Source of the DNA: Niveibacterium sp. SC-1
GTDB taxonomy: Bacteria; Pseudomonadota; Gammaproteobacteria; Burkholderiales; Rhodocyclaceae
DNA: 64,000 bases
NCBI RefSeq assembly: GCF_038235435.1
Contig: NZ_CP151275.1
Coordinates: 1,364,001-1,428,000, forward strand
Reading direction: 5' to 3'
Position 1 is the stretch's first letter; the number at the start of each line of letters is the position of its first letter. The translations under genes were made by a program, and so were the position numbers. The notes below the pieces were generated by a model. The model had not been told where the DNA came from. It saw only the letters and a program-made list of their open reading frames with translations, and searched no databases. This document shows, one piece after another, positions 46,675 to 56,288 of the stretch.

Positions 46675-48845
46675 TGCGCCCTCCCGACACGGCCCTGTTG
46701 CAGGGCTTCGACCACCTGCGCCTTGGGACCGTCGGCGACGATATGCCCGTTGTCGATGACGATGAGCCGGTCGACCAGGTCGAGCAGCGAGGTACGGTGG
46801 GTCACCAGCAATACGCTCTTGGCCTGCGCGACCTGCCGCAGGCGTTGCTTGAGGCGCTCCTCACTCTGGTGATCCATGGCGCTGGTTGGCTCGTCGAGCA
46901 GCAGCACCGGCGGATCGTGGAGCAGGGCGCGCGCGATCGCGACCGACTGGCGCTGGCCGCCGGAGAGCGATTCTCCGCGTTCGCCGATCAGCATGTCGAA
47001 GCCGCGCGGATGGGTGTTGGCGAACTCGGTAACGCCGGCGACGTCGGCCGCCGCGAGGATGTTCTCGTCGCTGGCGAAAGGCGCGCCCAGAGCGATGTTG
47101 TCACGCAGGCTGCCGTAGAAAAGTGTCGCGTCCTGCGGGACGAAGCCGATCGCGCGGCGCAACTCGGCCGGATCGATCTGGCGCGTGTCGATGCCATCGA
47201 CCAGTACCGCGCCTTCGCTCGGCTGGTAGAGACCGAGCACGAGCTTCTCGATGGTCGTCTTGCCCGAGCCGATGCGGCCGATGATGCCGACCTTCTCGCC
47301 GGGGCCGACGCGGAAGGACACCTTGTTGAGCGCGGGCTGTTCGCGCCCCGGGTAAGCGAAGACCACGTTGCGGAATTCGATCTCGCCGGTGAAGGCTGCG
47401 CGATGCAGGAAGGCTGCGTTGTCGGGGCGCTCGACCGGCAGCTTCATCTGCGTCTCGATGCCACCGAGCGAGGTGCGCGCGTTGTGATACTGCAGCAGCA
47501 GGCCGGCGATCTGGTTGAGCGGTGCGAGCATGCGGCCCGACAACATGCTGGCGGCGATGATGCCGCCCATGGTGAGCTGGCCATCCATCAGCAGGTACAC
47601 GCCGACGATGATGCTCACCACATTGACCAGTTGCTGGATCGACTGGGTGAAGTTCACCACCGAGGTGGACAGGAGCTTGAGCTTGGAGCCCACCTGCGCA
47701 ATGAAGAGCGTGGCGCGTTCCCAGCGACGCTGGATGGTGCCTTCGGCGCCGTGCGTCTTGATCGTCTCCAGCCCGACCAGGGACTCCACCAGGGTCGCGT
47801 TGCGCTGGGCGCTGGCGCGGTAGGTGGTCTCGGTGAGCGCATGCATCCTGTCCTGCACCACCAGGGCCACGAAGATCGCCAACAGCCCGCCGATCAGGGG
47901 CGGCAACACCAGCCACGGCGAAAGCCAGGCCAGCACGAGCACGAAGAGCAGGGCGAAAGGCAGGTCCACCAGCGCGGTGACGGTGGCCGAGGCGATGAAG
48001 TCACGCACCGCCTCGAAGGCGCGCAGGTTGGAGGCAAAGGAGCCGACCGACTCGGGGCGCGCCTCCATGCGCAGACCCAGCACCCGCTCCATGATGCGCG
48101 AGGACAGGGTGACGTCGATCCGCTTGGCGGCGGTGTCGATGATGTAGGCGCGCAGGGTGCGCAGCGAGAAATCGAAACCGACCACCAGCAGCATGCCGAC
48201 TGCCAGCACCCACAGCGTTTCCTGTGCGTGGTTGGGGACGACGCGGTCGTACACATTCATCGAGAAGAGCGGCGCGGTGAGCGAGAAGACGTTCACCAGC
48301 ACCGAGGCAAGCAGCGCGTCGCGGTAGAGCCGCCAGTTGGCGAAGACCACGCCCCAGAACCAGTGGCGACCGCGGACCTGACCTACCTCGGGCACTCGCG
48401 CTTCGAAGCGGAAGCGCGGCCGCACATAGCAGACGATGCCGGCGAAGAGTTCGGCGAGCTCTTCACGCGACATCACGACGCTCGATTCGCCACCCTCGGG
48501 AAAGCGCACGCGCGCGCCATCGTCCAGCCATTCGAGCAGCAGACAGGCACGCTGGTCATGCAGCAGCAGGATCACCGGCAAGAGTGGCGCGCGCACCCGT
48601 TCGAGCGGCTGGCGCAGCAGGCGGGCGGAAAGTCCGGCGCGCGACGCGGCACGCGGCAGCAATGCAGGCGTGAGGCGGTTGTCGACCAGGGGCAGGCCGG
48701 CCGAGAGCGCCTCGTGCGTCCACGGATGGCCGTGGATGCGGGTCAGCGCGGCAAGGCAGTCGAGCAACGCATCCTCATGGGTCGCGTGCTCGTTGATCTG
48801 CCATTCGGGCCTCGGGTTCTTCTGGGGGGAAGCACTCTGGTTCAT
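46671..48845 (-). CDS. Type I secretion ABC transporter, LapB/LssB family
   Basis: 724-residue exporter. The N-terminal C39-like domain (about 30-150, with EDALLDCLAALTRIHG) lacks the processing-peptidase Cys/His pair, as in LapB-type transporters for large adhesins. A six-helix membrane domain follows (FSLTAPLFSMNVYDRVVPNH). The ATPase has Walker A GRIGSGKTT, signature LSGGQRQSVAIARALL, Walker B VLLLDEPTSAMD and switch His in LLVTHRTSLLDL. The ATG at 48845 is preferred because the frame further up to 48917 runs into the small gene before it. No TolC-like gene or RTX/adhesin substrate is in the window. Confidence 0.92.
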   Translation of the reverse strand: MNQSASPQKNPRPEWQINEHATHEDALLDCLAALTRIHGHPWTHEALSAGLPLVDNRLTPALLPRAASRAGLSARLLRQPLERVRAPLLPVILLLHDQRACLLLEWLDDGARVRFPEGGESSVVMSREELAELFAGIVCYVRPRFRFEARVPEVGQVRGRHWFWGVVFANWRLYRDALLASVLVNVFSLTAPLFSMNVYDRVVPNHAQETLWVLAVGMLLVVGFDFSLRTLRAYIIDTAAKRIDVTLSSRIMERVLGLRMEARPESVGSFASNLRAFEAVRDFIASATVTALVDLPFALLFVLVLAWLSPWLVLPPLIGGLLAIFVALVVQDRMHALTETTYRASAQRNATLVESLVGLETIKTHGAEGTIQRRWERATLFIAQVGSKLKLLSTSVVNFTQSIQQLVNVVSIIVGVYLLMDGQLTMGGIIAASMLSGRMLAPLNQIAGLLLQYHNARTSLGGIETQMKLPVERPDNAAFLHRAAFTGEIEFRNVVFAYPGREQPALNKVSFRVGPGEKVGIIGRIGSGKTTIEKLVLGLYQPSEGAVLVDGIDTRQIDPAELRRAIGFVPQDATLFYGSLRDNIALGAPFASDENILAAADVAGVTEFANTHPRGFDMLIGERGESLSGGQRQSVAIARALLHDPPVLLLDEPTSAMDHQSEERLKQRLRQVAQAKSVLLVTHRTSLLDLVDRLIVIDNGHIVADGPKAQVVEALQQGRVGRAQ

Positions 48846-48879
48846 CGGGCGCCTGCGCTGCGGTGGGGCGAGCCTGGGC

Positions 48880-49200
48880 TCACAGGACGTCGGAGCCGCC
48901 AAGAAGGTCCAGGGCACCCTGCATGCGACGCCGCAGGCCCTTGCGTTCGGACAGCTTGCGTTGGGCTTCGTGCGGCAGATCGGTGACGCGGAGCACGCCT
49001 TTCTGGATGAGGGCGTCGATCAGGTCTTCCAGCACGCGGATGAAACCCGCGTCCAGCGAGCTGAAACTCTCGCCCGGATCGCGGCCGAGAAAGGACAGCA
49101 ACTGCGGATCGCCGGCGAGCACTTCTTCGCGGGCGTCCTCGGACGGATCGCGGAACACCGCCACGATCTCACCATTGGCATTTCGACGGACGAATGGCAT
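48880..49200 (-). CDS. Unknown small protein leading the type I secretion operon
   Basis: I do not recognise a characterised family. The 106-residue acidic/helical protein begins MPFVRRNANGEIVAVFRDPS, has no signal or membrane segment and ends GALDLLGGSDVL. CAGGAG lies 8 nt before the ATG at 49200; the frame is open to 49242 without need. It lies 34 nt upstream of the ABC transporter gene on the same strand, so it is probably the first gene of that operon. A chaperone or regulatory role in secretion would be a guess. Confidence 0.72.
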   Translation of the reverse strand: MPFVRRNANGEIVAVFRDPSEDAREEVLAGDPQLLSFLGRDPGESFSSLDAGFIRVLEDLIDALIQKGVLRVTDLPHEAQRKLSERKGLRRRMQGALDLLGGSDVL

Positions 49201-49310
49201 GTTAGCGCTCCTGCTTGGCGGGGCCCTGTAAAGCTTTGTCACCCGCGCCCACGCTTCCTCAGCCTTGATTGTCGGCAGGAAGCGGACGCGACTTGAGGAT
49301 TATCGCTGCC

Positions 49311-49754
49311 ATGGCAAGACGCGACGAGACTGTGAGCTGGCTTTGCGAGCGGCTGGCCCCGCTGGGGGCGATACGCGCACGCGCGATGTTTGGTGGATGG
49401 GGCGTCTATTGCGAAGAGCTGTTCTTTGCGATCGTCACCCGCGACGGCGTGTTCCTGAAGGCAGATGCGCAGAGCCTGCCGGAGTTCCAGGCGGCGGGTC
49501 TGCAGCCCTTCGAATATGCCATGAAGGACGGCACCCAGCAGTCGTTGAACTACTACAGCCTGCCCACGGCCGCGGACGACGATGACGAAGTCCTGCTGGC
49601 CTGGGCGCGCAAGGCCCTGGGCGCGGCGTTGCGCGCCCGCGCAGCGAAGGAGTCGGTGGGCGCGAGGCGCGCGGCCGGCGCCGCGGAGAAGGCCCGCAAG
49701 GGTGCGAAACCCGCTGGAGCGGGGCGCGGGAAGCGCACTGTGAAGACGTCCTGA
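49311..49754 (+). CDS. TfoX N-terminal domain protein
   Basis: 147 residues. The TfoX_N domain is recognisable in LAPLGAIRARAMFGGWGVYC and DGVFLKADAQSLPEFQAAG. The Ala/Lys/Arg-rich tail (about 105-147) is typical of stand-alone TfoX_N proteins in betaproteobacteria. The TfoX C-terminal domain is absent, so a competence-regulator role is doubtful. The ATG at 49311 has GAGGA upstream. A small GC hairpin (CGCCGGC/GCCGGCG, 49761-49778) follows the stop. Confidence 0.8.
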   Translation: MARRDETVSWLCERLAPLGAIRARAMFGGWGVYCEELFFAIVTRDGVFLKADAQSLPEFQAAGLQPFEYAMKDGTQQSLNYYSLPTAADDDDEVLLAWARKALGAALRARAAKESVGARRAAGAAEKARKGAKPAGAGRGKRTVKTS

Positions 49755-49850
49755 GCCTCTCGCCGGCTTGTGCCGGCGTGCGCGCGCTGCGAGCCGGGCT
49801 TGTGAGTCGAGCTTGTGACGAGGGCGCGTCCGTCGGGCGGACGCCGCGAA

Positions 49851-50225
49851 TCAGGTGTCGAGTTCCTGTTCGAGCAGCCGCAGCACGGCCACCCGGCGCG
49901 CGAGCGGCAGCGTCGTGTCCTCGATGCGCCGCATGGCTTGCTCGTAGCGCGCGTAGAGCCGGACATCGTGGCCTTCGCGATGGAGCAGGGCATCGAGCTG
50001 GGTGCGTACGCGCCGGCGCAGTTCGATCAGCTCCGCCTGCAGGCGGGCATCGGCGAGGGCCGCCTGGCGGCTCGCGAGATTCCCGGGGTCGTAGTCCGGC
50101 GGATCAGGTTGGCGGACCACCGGTACCAGGCGGCCGAGGACATTGTCCAGCGCCTGCTGGGCGCGCCGCTGCTTGTCGAACTCGCTAATGCCGCGAGCGG
50201 CGGCAAGGCTTTGGTGGGAGGACAT
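49851..50225 (-). CDS. Unknown 124-residue soluble protein
   Basis: No family recognised. The protein is hydrophilic and mostly helical, Arg/Leu-rich, with the core LDNVLGRLVPVVRQPDPPDY and a coiled segment LQAELIELRRRVRTQLDALL. There is no signal, membrane helix or metal motif. It lies 94 nt after ispH on the same strand. Third-position GC is strong and the opposite frames give only arginine-rich junk, so I take it as real. Confidence 0.6.
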   Translation of the reverse strand: MSSHQSLAAARGISEFDKQRRAQQALDNVLGRLVPVVRQPDPPDYDPGNLASRQAALADARLQAELIELRRRVRTQLDALLHREGHDVRLYARYEQAMRRIEDTTLPLARRVAVLRLLEQELDT

Positions 50226-50319
50226 GGTTGCCGGAAAGGGCGATTGATGCCGTCAGCATAGTAGCAGTGTGCACCGCGGGCCGTGGCAGTACGTCACGAC
50301 CCGACCTGACCCGGATTGC

Positions 50320-51258
50320 TTAGCCGCGCAGTTCGGAAGGCAGCGGGAAGGTCACGTGCTCGGCCGCGCCATCGAGCGTACGCACGCTCGCCGCACCCAA
50401 TGCGCGCAGGCGCTGCACGACTTCGTCGACCAGGACCTCGGGAGCCGAGGCGCCGGCAGAAACGCCGACACGACGCTTGTCCTTGAGCCAGGCCGAATCG
50501 ATCGCCGCCGCGTTGTCGACCAGGTAGGCGTCGATACCCCGCACGGCGGCGACTTCGCGCAGGCGGTTGGAGTTCGAGCTGTTGCGCGAACCGACCACGA
50601 AGACCACATCCACCTGCGGCGCCATGAACTTGATCGCGTCCTGGCGGTTCTGCGTGGCGTAGCAGATGTCGTCCTTCTTCGGCCCGACGATCAGCGGGAA
50701 GCGCGCGCGCAGCGCGTCGACCACGACTTGCGCATCATCGACTGAGAGCGTGGTCTGGGTGACGTAGGCCAGCAGGGCGGGGTCGCGTACTTCGAGCGTG
50801 TTCACGTCATCGACGGTCTCGACCAGGTACATGCCGCCTTCTGACTGGCCCATCGTGCCTTCGACCTCGGGGTGGCCCTTGTGGCCGATCATCACGATCT
50901 CGCGGCCGGCGTCGCGCATCTTGGCGACTTCGACGTGGACCTTGGTCACCAGCGGGCAGGTGGCGTCGAAGACCTTGAGGCCGCGCGTCTCGGCTTCCTG
51001 GCGCACGGCCTGGGAGACGCCGTGGGCGGAGAAGATCACCGTGTTGCCGGCCGGCACCTCGTCGAGCTCCTCGACGAAGATCGCGCCCTTGGCACGCAGG
51101 TCATCGACCACGAACTTGTTGTGCACCACTTCGTGGCGCACGTAGATCGGGGCGCCGAAACGCTCCAGCGCGCGCTCGACGATGGTGATGGCGCGCTCGA
51201 CCCCGGCGCAGAAACCGCGGGGGTTGGCGAGCAGGACTTCCATGGCGTCAGGGTTCAT
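50320..51258 (-). CDS. ispH: 4-hydroxy-3-methylbut-2-enyl diphosphate reductase IspH
   Basis: [4Fe-4S] enzyme making IPP and DMAPP in the last step of the MEP pathway, 312 residues. The three cluster cysteines lie in [26 protein letters not shown] and [13 protein letters not shown]. Further family motifs are [25 protein letters not shown] and [13 protein letters not shown]. It follows fkpB in the usual betaproteobacterial order. The 66 nt between them consists mainly of an unusual 14 bp tandem repeat. Confidence 0.96.
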   Translation of the reverse strand: MNPDAMEVLLANPRGFCAGVERAITIVERALERFGAPIYVRHEVVHNKFVVDDLRAKGAIFVEELDEVPAGNTVIFSAHGVSQAVRQEAETRGLKVFDATCPLVTKVHVEVAKMRDAGREIVMIGHKGHPEVEGTMGQSEGGMYLVETVDDVNTLEVRDPALLAYVTQTTLSVDDAQVVVDALRARFPLIVGPKKDDICYATQNRQDAIKFMAPQVDVVFVVGSRNSSNSNRLREVAAVRGIDAYLVDNAAAIDSAWLKDKRRVGVSAGASAPEVLVDEVVQRLRALGAASVRTLDGAAEHVTFPLPSELRG

Positions 51259-51266
51259 TGCAGGGT

Positions 51267-51336
51267 GCTCGGTTGATGCCGTTCAGTGGGTACCGCTCAG
51301 TTGATGCCGCTCAGTTGATGCCACTCAGTTGATACC
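51267..51336 (-). repeat. Five tandem 14 bp repeats copying the fkpB 3' end
   Basis: On the minus strand five units follow head to tail: GGTATCAACTGAGT (contains the last codons and stop of fkpB), GGCATCAACTGAGC twice, GGTACCCACTGAAC and GGCATCAACCGAGC. Units two and three are identical; four and five have diverged. The array ends 8 nt before the ispH start codon. Confidence 0.9.
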
Positions 51337-51750
51337 GATGACTTCGACATCGAAGCGGATCGGCTTGCCGGCGAGCGGATGATTGAAGTCGATGAGCGCA
51401 GAGGCGTCGTCGAGCTCCAGGATCAGTCCCACCATCTTGTCGCCGGTATCAAAAGAAAGCTGGATCACGCTGCCCACGGCGAGTTCCGCGCCCGCCAGGC
51501 CCTCGCGCGGGACGCGCTTGACCAGACGGTCCTGGCGCGGGCCGAAGGCCTGTTCCGGTTGTAGCTCGAAGCTGCGCGACTCGCCTATGGTGAGGCCATG
51601 GAGGCAGCGTTCGATGGAAGGCAGCATCTCGCCGCTACCCATCTTGAGGGTGGCCGGCGTGGCCTCGAAGGTCGAGATCAGGGCCTGACCCTGGGCGTTG
51701 GCGATGCGGTAGTTCAGGGTGATCAGGCTGTCGGCGGTGATGGTGCTCAT
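51325..51750 (-). CDS. fkpB: FKBP-type peptidyl-prolyl isomerase, SlpA/FkpB type
   Basis: 141-residue proline isomerase/chaperone of the SlyD/SlpA branch. An FKBP core (LITLNYRIANAQGQALISTF, PSIERCLHGLTIGESRSFEL) holds the insert-in-flap domain and ends DFNHPLAGKPIRFDVEVIGI. It lacks the His-rich tail of SlyD. The start overlaps the lspA stop as ATGA. Its final codons are the first unit of a 14 bp tandem repeat array that runs toward ispH. Confidence 0.92.
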   Translation of the reverse strand: MSTITADSLITLNYRIANAQGQALISTFEATPATLKMGSGEMLPSIERCLHGLTIGESRSFELQPEQAFGPRQDRLVKRVPREGLAGAELAVGSVIQLSFDTGDKMVGLILELDDASALIDFNHPLAGKPIRFDVEVIGIN

Positions 51751-52253
51751 GCGGGGATTCCTTTTTTTGCGCGACGGGCTTCGCGCAGCTGGGCGACGAT
51801 CATCAGGATCACGCCCAGGGTGATGGCCGAGTCGGCCACGTTGAACGCCGGCCAGCCATATTGGCCGACGTGGAAGTACAGGAAATCGACCACCGCGCCG
51901 AAGCGCAGGCGGTCGATCACGTTGCCGATGGCGCCGCCGATGATGAGTGCAAAGGCCAGCGGTTGCAGGACTTCACGCGCATGGCGGCGCGTCATCGTCA
52001 CCAGCCAGGCGGACACCACCAGGGCGAGGATCGTGAAGAACCACTTCTGCCAGCCGGGCTGGTTGGCGAGGAAGCTGAAGGCCGCACCCGGGTTGTAGAC
52101 CAGCACGAGCTGGAAGAAGTCCGTGTAGGGAATCGCCTCGCCGAACTGCATGTGGCCGAGCACGAGATGCTTGGTGATCTGGTCGATCACCACCACCAGC
52201 GCGGCCAGTCCCATCCAGGCCCAGAAGCGACCCGTGAATCCCGCCTTAGGCAT
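51747..52253 (-). CDS. lspA: Lipoprotein signal peptidase (signal peptidase II)
   Basis: Inner-membrane aspartyl protease that cuts prolipoprotein signals, relevant here to PrsT, the GH9 enzyme, the C40 protein and the LemA-like protein. 168 residues, four helices. The catalytic aspartates are in [15 protein letters not shown] and [11 protein letters not shown], with DQITKHLV near the N-terminus. The ATG at 52253 has GAGGTG 7 nt upstream and overlaps the end of ileS by 8 nt. Confidence 0.95.
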   Translation of the reverse strand: MPKAGFTGRFWAWMGLAALVVVIDQITKHLVLGHMQFGEAIPYTDFFQLVLVYNPGAAFSFLANQPGWQKWFFTILALVVSAWLVTMTRRHAREVLQPLAFALIIGGAIGNVIDRLRFGAVVDFLYFHVGQYGWPAFNVADSAITLGVILMIVAQLREARRAKKGIPA

Positions 52254-55047
52254 GTTCGCGCACCTCGCCGCTGCCAAAGAGGTTGCTCACGCACCGGCCG
52301 CACAGGGTGCTGTGCTCGGCGTGGGCGCCGACATCGGCGCGCCAGTGCCAGCAGCGCTCGCACTTGGCGTGCTCGGTCGGCGTGACGGTGACGCCGGCGT
52401 CGGTCTCGTTGTCGACCTTCACGAGCGTCGCGGCGGAGGTGATGAGCACGAACTTGAGGTCCTCGCCCAGCGAAGCCAGCGCGGCGTAGGCGTCGCCCGC
52501 TGCACGGATCTCCACTTCGGCCTGCAGCGAGGCGCCGATGCGGCCTTCGGTGCGCACCGCTTCGATCGCCTTGAGCGCTTCGGCGCGCACCGCGCGGATC
52601 GCTTCCCAGCGGGCCACCAGCGCAGCCTCGTCGGCCTGCTCGGGCAGTGCATGCCAGGTGTGCAGCATCACGCTGTCGTCGGTCTTGCCCGGGTTGAGCA
52701 CGCTCCAGATTTCCTCGGCGGTGAAGCAGAGGATGGGCGCCATCAGCTTCACCACGGTCTGGGTGATATGCCAGAGCACGGTCTGTGCGGCGCGGCGCGC
52801 AACGGAATCGACCTGGCTGGTGTAGAGCCGGTCCTTGAGTACGTCGAGGTAGAAGGCGCCGAGGTCTTCCGAGCAGAAGATCTGCAGGCCCTGGATCACG
52901 CGGTGGAATTCGTAGCCCGCGTAGTCGGCTTCCGCCTGTTGGGCCATGCGACGCGTGAGCGCCAGCGCGTAGTGGTCGATATCCAGCCACTGGTCCATAG
53001 CCACCGCATCCTTGGCGATGTCGAAGTCGGCGGTGTTGGCGAGCAGGAAGCGCAGGGTGTTGCGCAGGCGGCGATAGACCTCGACCACGCGATCGAGGAT
53101 CTCCTTGGAGATGGCCAGTTCGCCCGAGTAGTCCGTGGTCGCCACCCACAGGCGCAGGTTCTCGGCGCCCAGCTTATTGCTGACCTCGTCGGGCTCGATG
53201 GTGTTGCCCAGCGACTTGCTCATCTTGCGGCCCTTCTCGTCCACGGTGAAGCCGTGGGTGAGCAGCGCCTTGTAGGGAGCATGGCCGTCGATGGCAGCAC
53301 CGGTGAGGAGCGAGGAGTGGAACCAGCCGCGGTGCTGGTCCGAGCCTTCGAGGTAGAGGTCGGCGCGCGGGCCCGTCGCGTGGCCGTCCGGATGCGAGCC
53401 GCGCAGCACATGCCAGTGCGTGGTGCCGGAATCGAACCACACGTCCAGGGTGTCGCTGATCTTCTGGTAGTGCGCGGCCTCGTCGCCGAGCAGCTCGGCG
53501 GCGTCCAGCCGGAACCAGGCTTCAATGCCTTCCTTCTCGACGCGCTGCGCGACCTTGTCCATCAGCTCGACGGTGCGCGGATGCAGCTCGCCGGTTTCCT
53601 TGTGCAGGAAGAAGGGGATGGGTACGCCCCAGTTGCGCTGGCGCGAGATGCACCAGTCGGGCCGGCCGGCGATCATGGCGTGCAGGCGCGGCTTGCCCCA
53701 GGCAGGGTAGAAGGCCGTGGCCTCCACGCCGGCGAGCGCCTTGTCGCGCAGGCTCACGCCGTCCGCCGGGAGCTTGTCCATGCCGACGAACCATTGCGCG
53801 GTGGCGCGGTAGATGATCGGCGTCTTGTGGCGCCAGCAGTGCATGTAGCTGTGCGTGATGTTGCCGTGCGCGAGCAGATTGCCGGCCTCGGTGAGCTTCT
53901 CCACGATCTGCGGATTGGCCTTCCAGATCATCTGGCCGCCGAAGTAGGGCAGGTCGGCGACGAAGTGGCCGTCGCCCTTGACCGGGGCGATGATCTCTTC
54001 GTTGCTGCGGCCGTAGGCGCGCCACACGTTGAAGTCATCCACGCCGTGCGCGGGCGCGCAGTGCACGATGCCGGTGCCGGCATCCAGGCCCACGTAGTCG
54101 GCCAGGTAGGCGATCGATTCGCGCTCGTAGAGCGGATGGTGGAAGCGCAGGTTCTCGAGCGACTTGCCGGGCGCGGTCGCGATCACCGCGCCGCTCTTGT
54201 TCCAGCGCTCCAGGCAGGAGGCGAGCAGTTCCTTGGCGACGACGAGTAGGCGATCGCCCACGTCCACCAGCGCGTACTCGAATTCCGGATGCAGGTTGAG
54301 CGCCTGGTTGGCCGGGATGGTCCAAGGCGTCGTGGTCCAGATCACTGCGGCGGCCGGCTTGTCCAGTTGGGCGAGGCCGAAGGCGGCGGCCAGCTTGTCC
54401 GCATCGATGACCGGGAAGGCGACGTCGACCGCGGGTGACTTCTTGTCGGCGTATTCAACTTCGGCCTCGGCCAGTGCCGAGCCGCAGTCGAAGCACCAGT
54501 TCACCGGCTTCAAGCCCTTGAACACGTAGCCCTGCTCGACCATCTTCGCCAGCGCGCGGATCTCTCCGGCCTCGTTGGCGAAGGCCATGGTGAGGTAGGG
54601 GTTGTCCCATTCGCCCAGTACGCCCAGGCGGATGAAGCCGGCCTTCTGGATCTCGACCTGTTCGGCGGCGTAGCTGCGGCACAGCTCGCGCACCTTGTCG
54701 GCGGGCAGGTTCTTGCCGTGGGTGACCTCGATCTTGTGCTCGATCGGTAGGCCGTGGCAGTCCCAGCCCGGCACATAGGGGGCGTCGAAGCCGGCCATCG
54801 TCTTGGAGCGGACGATGATGTCCTTGAGGATCTTGTTGAGCGCATGGCCCAGGTGCAGGGCGCCGTTCGCGTAGGGCGGGCCGTCGTGCAGGACGAACTT
54901 GGGCCGGCCGGCGGATGCCTTGCGGATCTGCTTGTAGAGCCCGCGCTGCTGCCAGGCAGCGATCCAGCCCGGTTCCCGCTTCGGCAGGTCGCCGCGCATG
55001 GGGAAGGGCGTGTCGGGCATGTTCAGGGTCTTGCGGTAGTCAGCCAT
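52246..55047 (-). CDS. ileS: Isoleucyl-tRNA synthetase
   Basis: Class I aminoacyl-tRNA synthetase, 933 residues. It has the HIGH-type motif [11 protein letters not shown], the editing domain in the middle (region [20 protein letters not shown]), [10 protein letters not shown] (KMSKS) and a C-terminal zinc finger with CERCWHW and LCGRCVSNL. Standard bacterial type. It is the second gene of the ribF-ileS-lspA-fkpB-ispH string, with 95 nt between ribF and the ATG. Confidence 0.98.
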   Translation of the reverse strand: MADYRKTLNMPDTPFPMRGDLPKREPGWIAAWQQRGLYKQIRKASAGRPKFVLHDGPPYANGALHLGHALNKILKDIIVRSKTMAGFDAPYVPGWDCHGLPIEHKIEVTHGKNLPADKVRELCRSYAAEQVEIQKAGFIRLGVLGEWDNPYLTMAFANEAGEIRALAKMVEQGYVFKGLKPVNWCFDCGSALAEAEVEYADKKSPAVDVAFPVIDADKLAAAFGLAQLDKPAAAVIWTTTPWTIPANQALNLHPEFEYALVDVGDRLLVVAKELLASCLERWNKSGAVIATAPGKSLENLRFHHPLYERESIAYLADYVGLDAGTGIVHCAPAHGVDDFNVWRAYGRSNEEIIAPVKGDGHFVADLPYFGGQMIWKANPQIVEKLTEAGNLLAHGNITHSYMHCWRHKTPIIYRATAQWFVGMDKLPADGVSLRDKALAGVEATAFYPAWGKPRLHAMIAGRPDWCISRQRNWGVPIPFFLHKETGELHPRTVELMDKVAQRVEKEGIEAWFRLDAAELLGDEAAHYQKISDTLDVWFDSGTTHWHVLRGSHPDGHATGPRADLYLEGSDQHRGWFHSSLLTGAAIDGHAPYKALLTHGFTVDEKGRKMSKSLGNTIEPDEVSNKLGAENLRLWVATTDYSGELAISKEILDRVVEVYRRLRNTLRFLLANTADFDIAKDAVAMDQWLDIDHYALALTRRMAQQAEADYAGYEFHRVIQGLQIFCSEDLGAFYLDVLKDRLYTSQVDSVARRAAQTVLWHITQTVVKLMAPILCFTAEEIWSVLNPGKTDDSVMLHTWHALPEQADEAALVARWEAIRAVRAEALKAIEAVRTEGRIGASLQAEVEIRAAGDAYAALASLGEDLKFVLITSAATLVKVDNETDAGVTVTPTEHAKCERCWHWRADVGAHAEHSTLCGRCVSNLFGSGEVREHA

Positions 55048-55142
55048 GGCTTCTGTGTTTCCGAGAATTCAGTGCGAGTTCGCTGCGATCGCCGCCGCGC
55101 GTAAGCGACGGTTTTCATATCCGGTGCGGGGTGCCGACGCGC

Positions 55143-56093
55143 CTAAACGACCGTCGGCACCTGAATTCGCCGTTGCGCGAGAATTTCGCGGGCGATATCG
55201 CAATCGCGCCAGATCGCAGCCTTGAGCGCATCGAGCGAGTCGAATTTGGCTTCGTCGCGTTGCTTGTGCAGGAAGTTCACCCGCAGGTGGCGGCCGTAGA
55301 GATCGCCGTCGAAATCGAACAGGAAGACTTCCAGGGTGGCGCGGCCGCTGCTGGTCACGGTCGGGCGCACGCCCAGGCTCGCCACGCCCGGCCAGGGCGC
55401 GTCGGCCAGGCCATCGACGGTGACGGTGAAGATGCCCATCAGGGGCGACTTGCTGCGCTTGATCTGGATGTTCGCCGTGGGGAAACCGAGGGTGCGGCCG
55501 AGCTTGTCGCCGTGCATGACGCGGCCGCTCATGGTGTAGGGCCGGCCGATCAGGCGTTCGGCGTGTTCGAGGTCACCCGCCATCAGGGTCTCGCGCACGG
55601 CCGAGCTGGAGACGCGCTCGCCCTCGAACACCAGCGTCGGCATGGACTCGACCTGGAAGCCGAGGCTCCTGCCCGAGTCCTGCAGCATGGCGAAGTTGCC
55701 GCGCCGGGCGCGGCCGAAACAGAAATCGTCGCCGATCAGGAGATAGCGGGTGCCCAGTGCGCGCACCAGCACCTGTTCGATGAAGGCTTCGGCCTCCAGT
55801 GCCGCCAGTGCGGCATCGAACGGGATGATGAAGACGCGATCGACGCCGGCTTCGGCCAGCAGTTCGAGCTTTTCGCGCAGGCGGGACAGTCGTGGCGGCG
55901 CCGAATCCGGCGCGAAGAATTCACGCGGATGCGGTTCGAAGGTCAGGACGGTGGCCGGCAGCGCGCGCTCGCGCGCGACGCGCACGAGTCGTTCCAGCAA
56001 CGCCTGATGGCCGCGATGCACGCCATCGAAATTGCCGATGGTCAGCACCGAAGACACATCCGCGTGCGCGGGGAGGCCACGAAAGACCAGCAT
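55143..56093 (-). CDS. ribF: Bifunctional riboflavin kinase/FAD synthetase
   Basis: Makes FMN and then FAD from riboflavin, 316 residues. The N-terminal adenylyltransferase domain has LTIGNFDGVHRGHQALLERL and RYLLIGDDFCFGRARRGNF. The C-terminal kinase domain has GRTLGFPTANIQI and the metal/ATP region GVRPTVTSSGRATLEVFL. First gene of a housekeeping operon with ileS and lspA, preceded by a TATAAT box so close that the leader is too short for an FMN riboswitch. Confidence 0.96.
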   Translation of the reverse strand: MLVFRGLPAHADVSSVLTIGNFDGVHRGHQALLERLVRVARERALPATVLTFEPHPREFFAPDSAPPRLSRLREKLELLAEAGVDRVFIIPFDAALAALEAEAFIEQVLVRALGTRYLLIGDDFCFGRARRGNFAMLQDSGRSLGFQVESMPTLVFEGERVSSSAVRETLMAGDLEHAERLIGRPYTMSGRVMHGDKLGRTLGFPTANIQIKRSKSPLMGIFTVTVDGLADAPWPGVASLGVRPTVTSSGRATLEVFLFDFDGDLYGRHLRVNFLHKQRDEAKFDSLDALKAAIWRDCDIAREILAQRRIQVPTVV

Positions 56094-56115
56094 AAGCGAC
56101 TGAGAAAAAACGCGA

Positions 56116-56121
56116 ATTATA
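56116..56121 (-). promoter_or_regulatory. -10 box of the ribF operon promoter
   Basis: The minus strand reads TATAAT here, 22 nt before the ribF ATG, giving a very short leader. No convincing -35 is visible in the GC-rich sequence upstream. Confidence 0.5.
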
Positions 56122-56229
56122 GCTGGCCGGGCCGCCCCACGGGCCGTAGCCGACGTCCGGGCAACGGGTGCGGCCCAGCGCCCAAGAGGAGGCGCTGGCC
56201 GGAGGGGCGATCCGGGTCGCGGTGGGCCG

Positions 56230-56268
56230 AAAGCAAAACGGCCCGGCCTCGCGGGAGGACCGGGCCGT
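56230..56268 (-). terminator. Intrinsic terminator after the first GH94 gene
   Basis: On the minus strand a 9 bp stem, ACGGCCCGG with CCGGGCCGT (56260-56268 with 56238-56246), has a 13 nt loop that can itself pair. TTTTGCTTTC follows. It lies 20 nt past the GH94 stop and shields the ribF operon. Confidence 0.8.
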
Positions 56269-56288
56269 CGCCAGGATGAGCCGAGGGC

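Noticed and set aside
46674..48986. A 770-codon plus-strand open frame opposite the ABC transporter gene.
   Set aside because: It is a shadow frame; the minus strand carries all ABC transporter motifs and a coherent operon.
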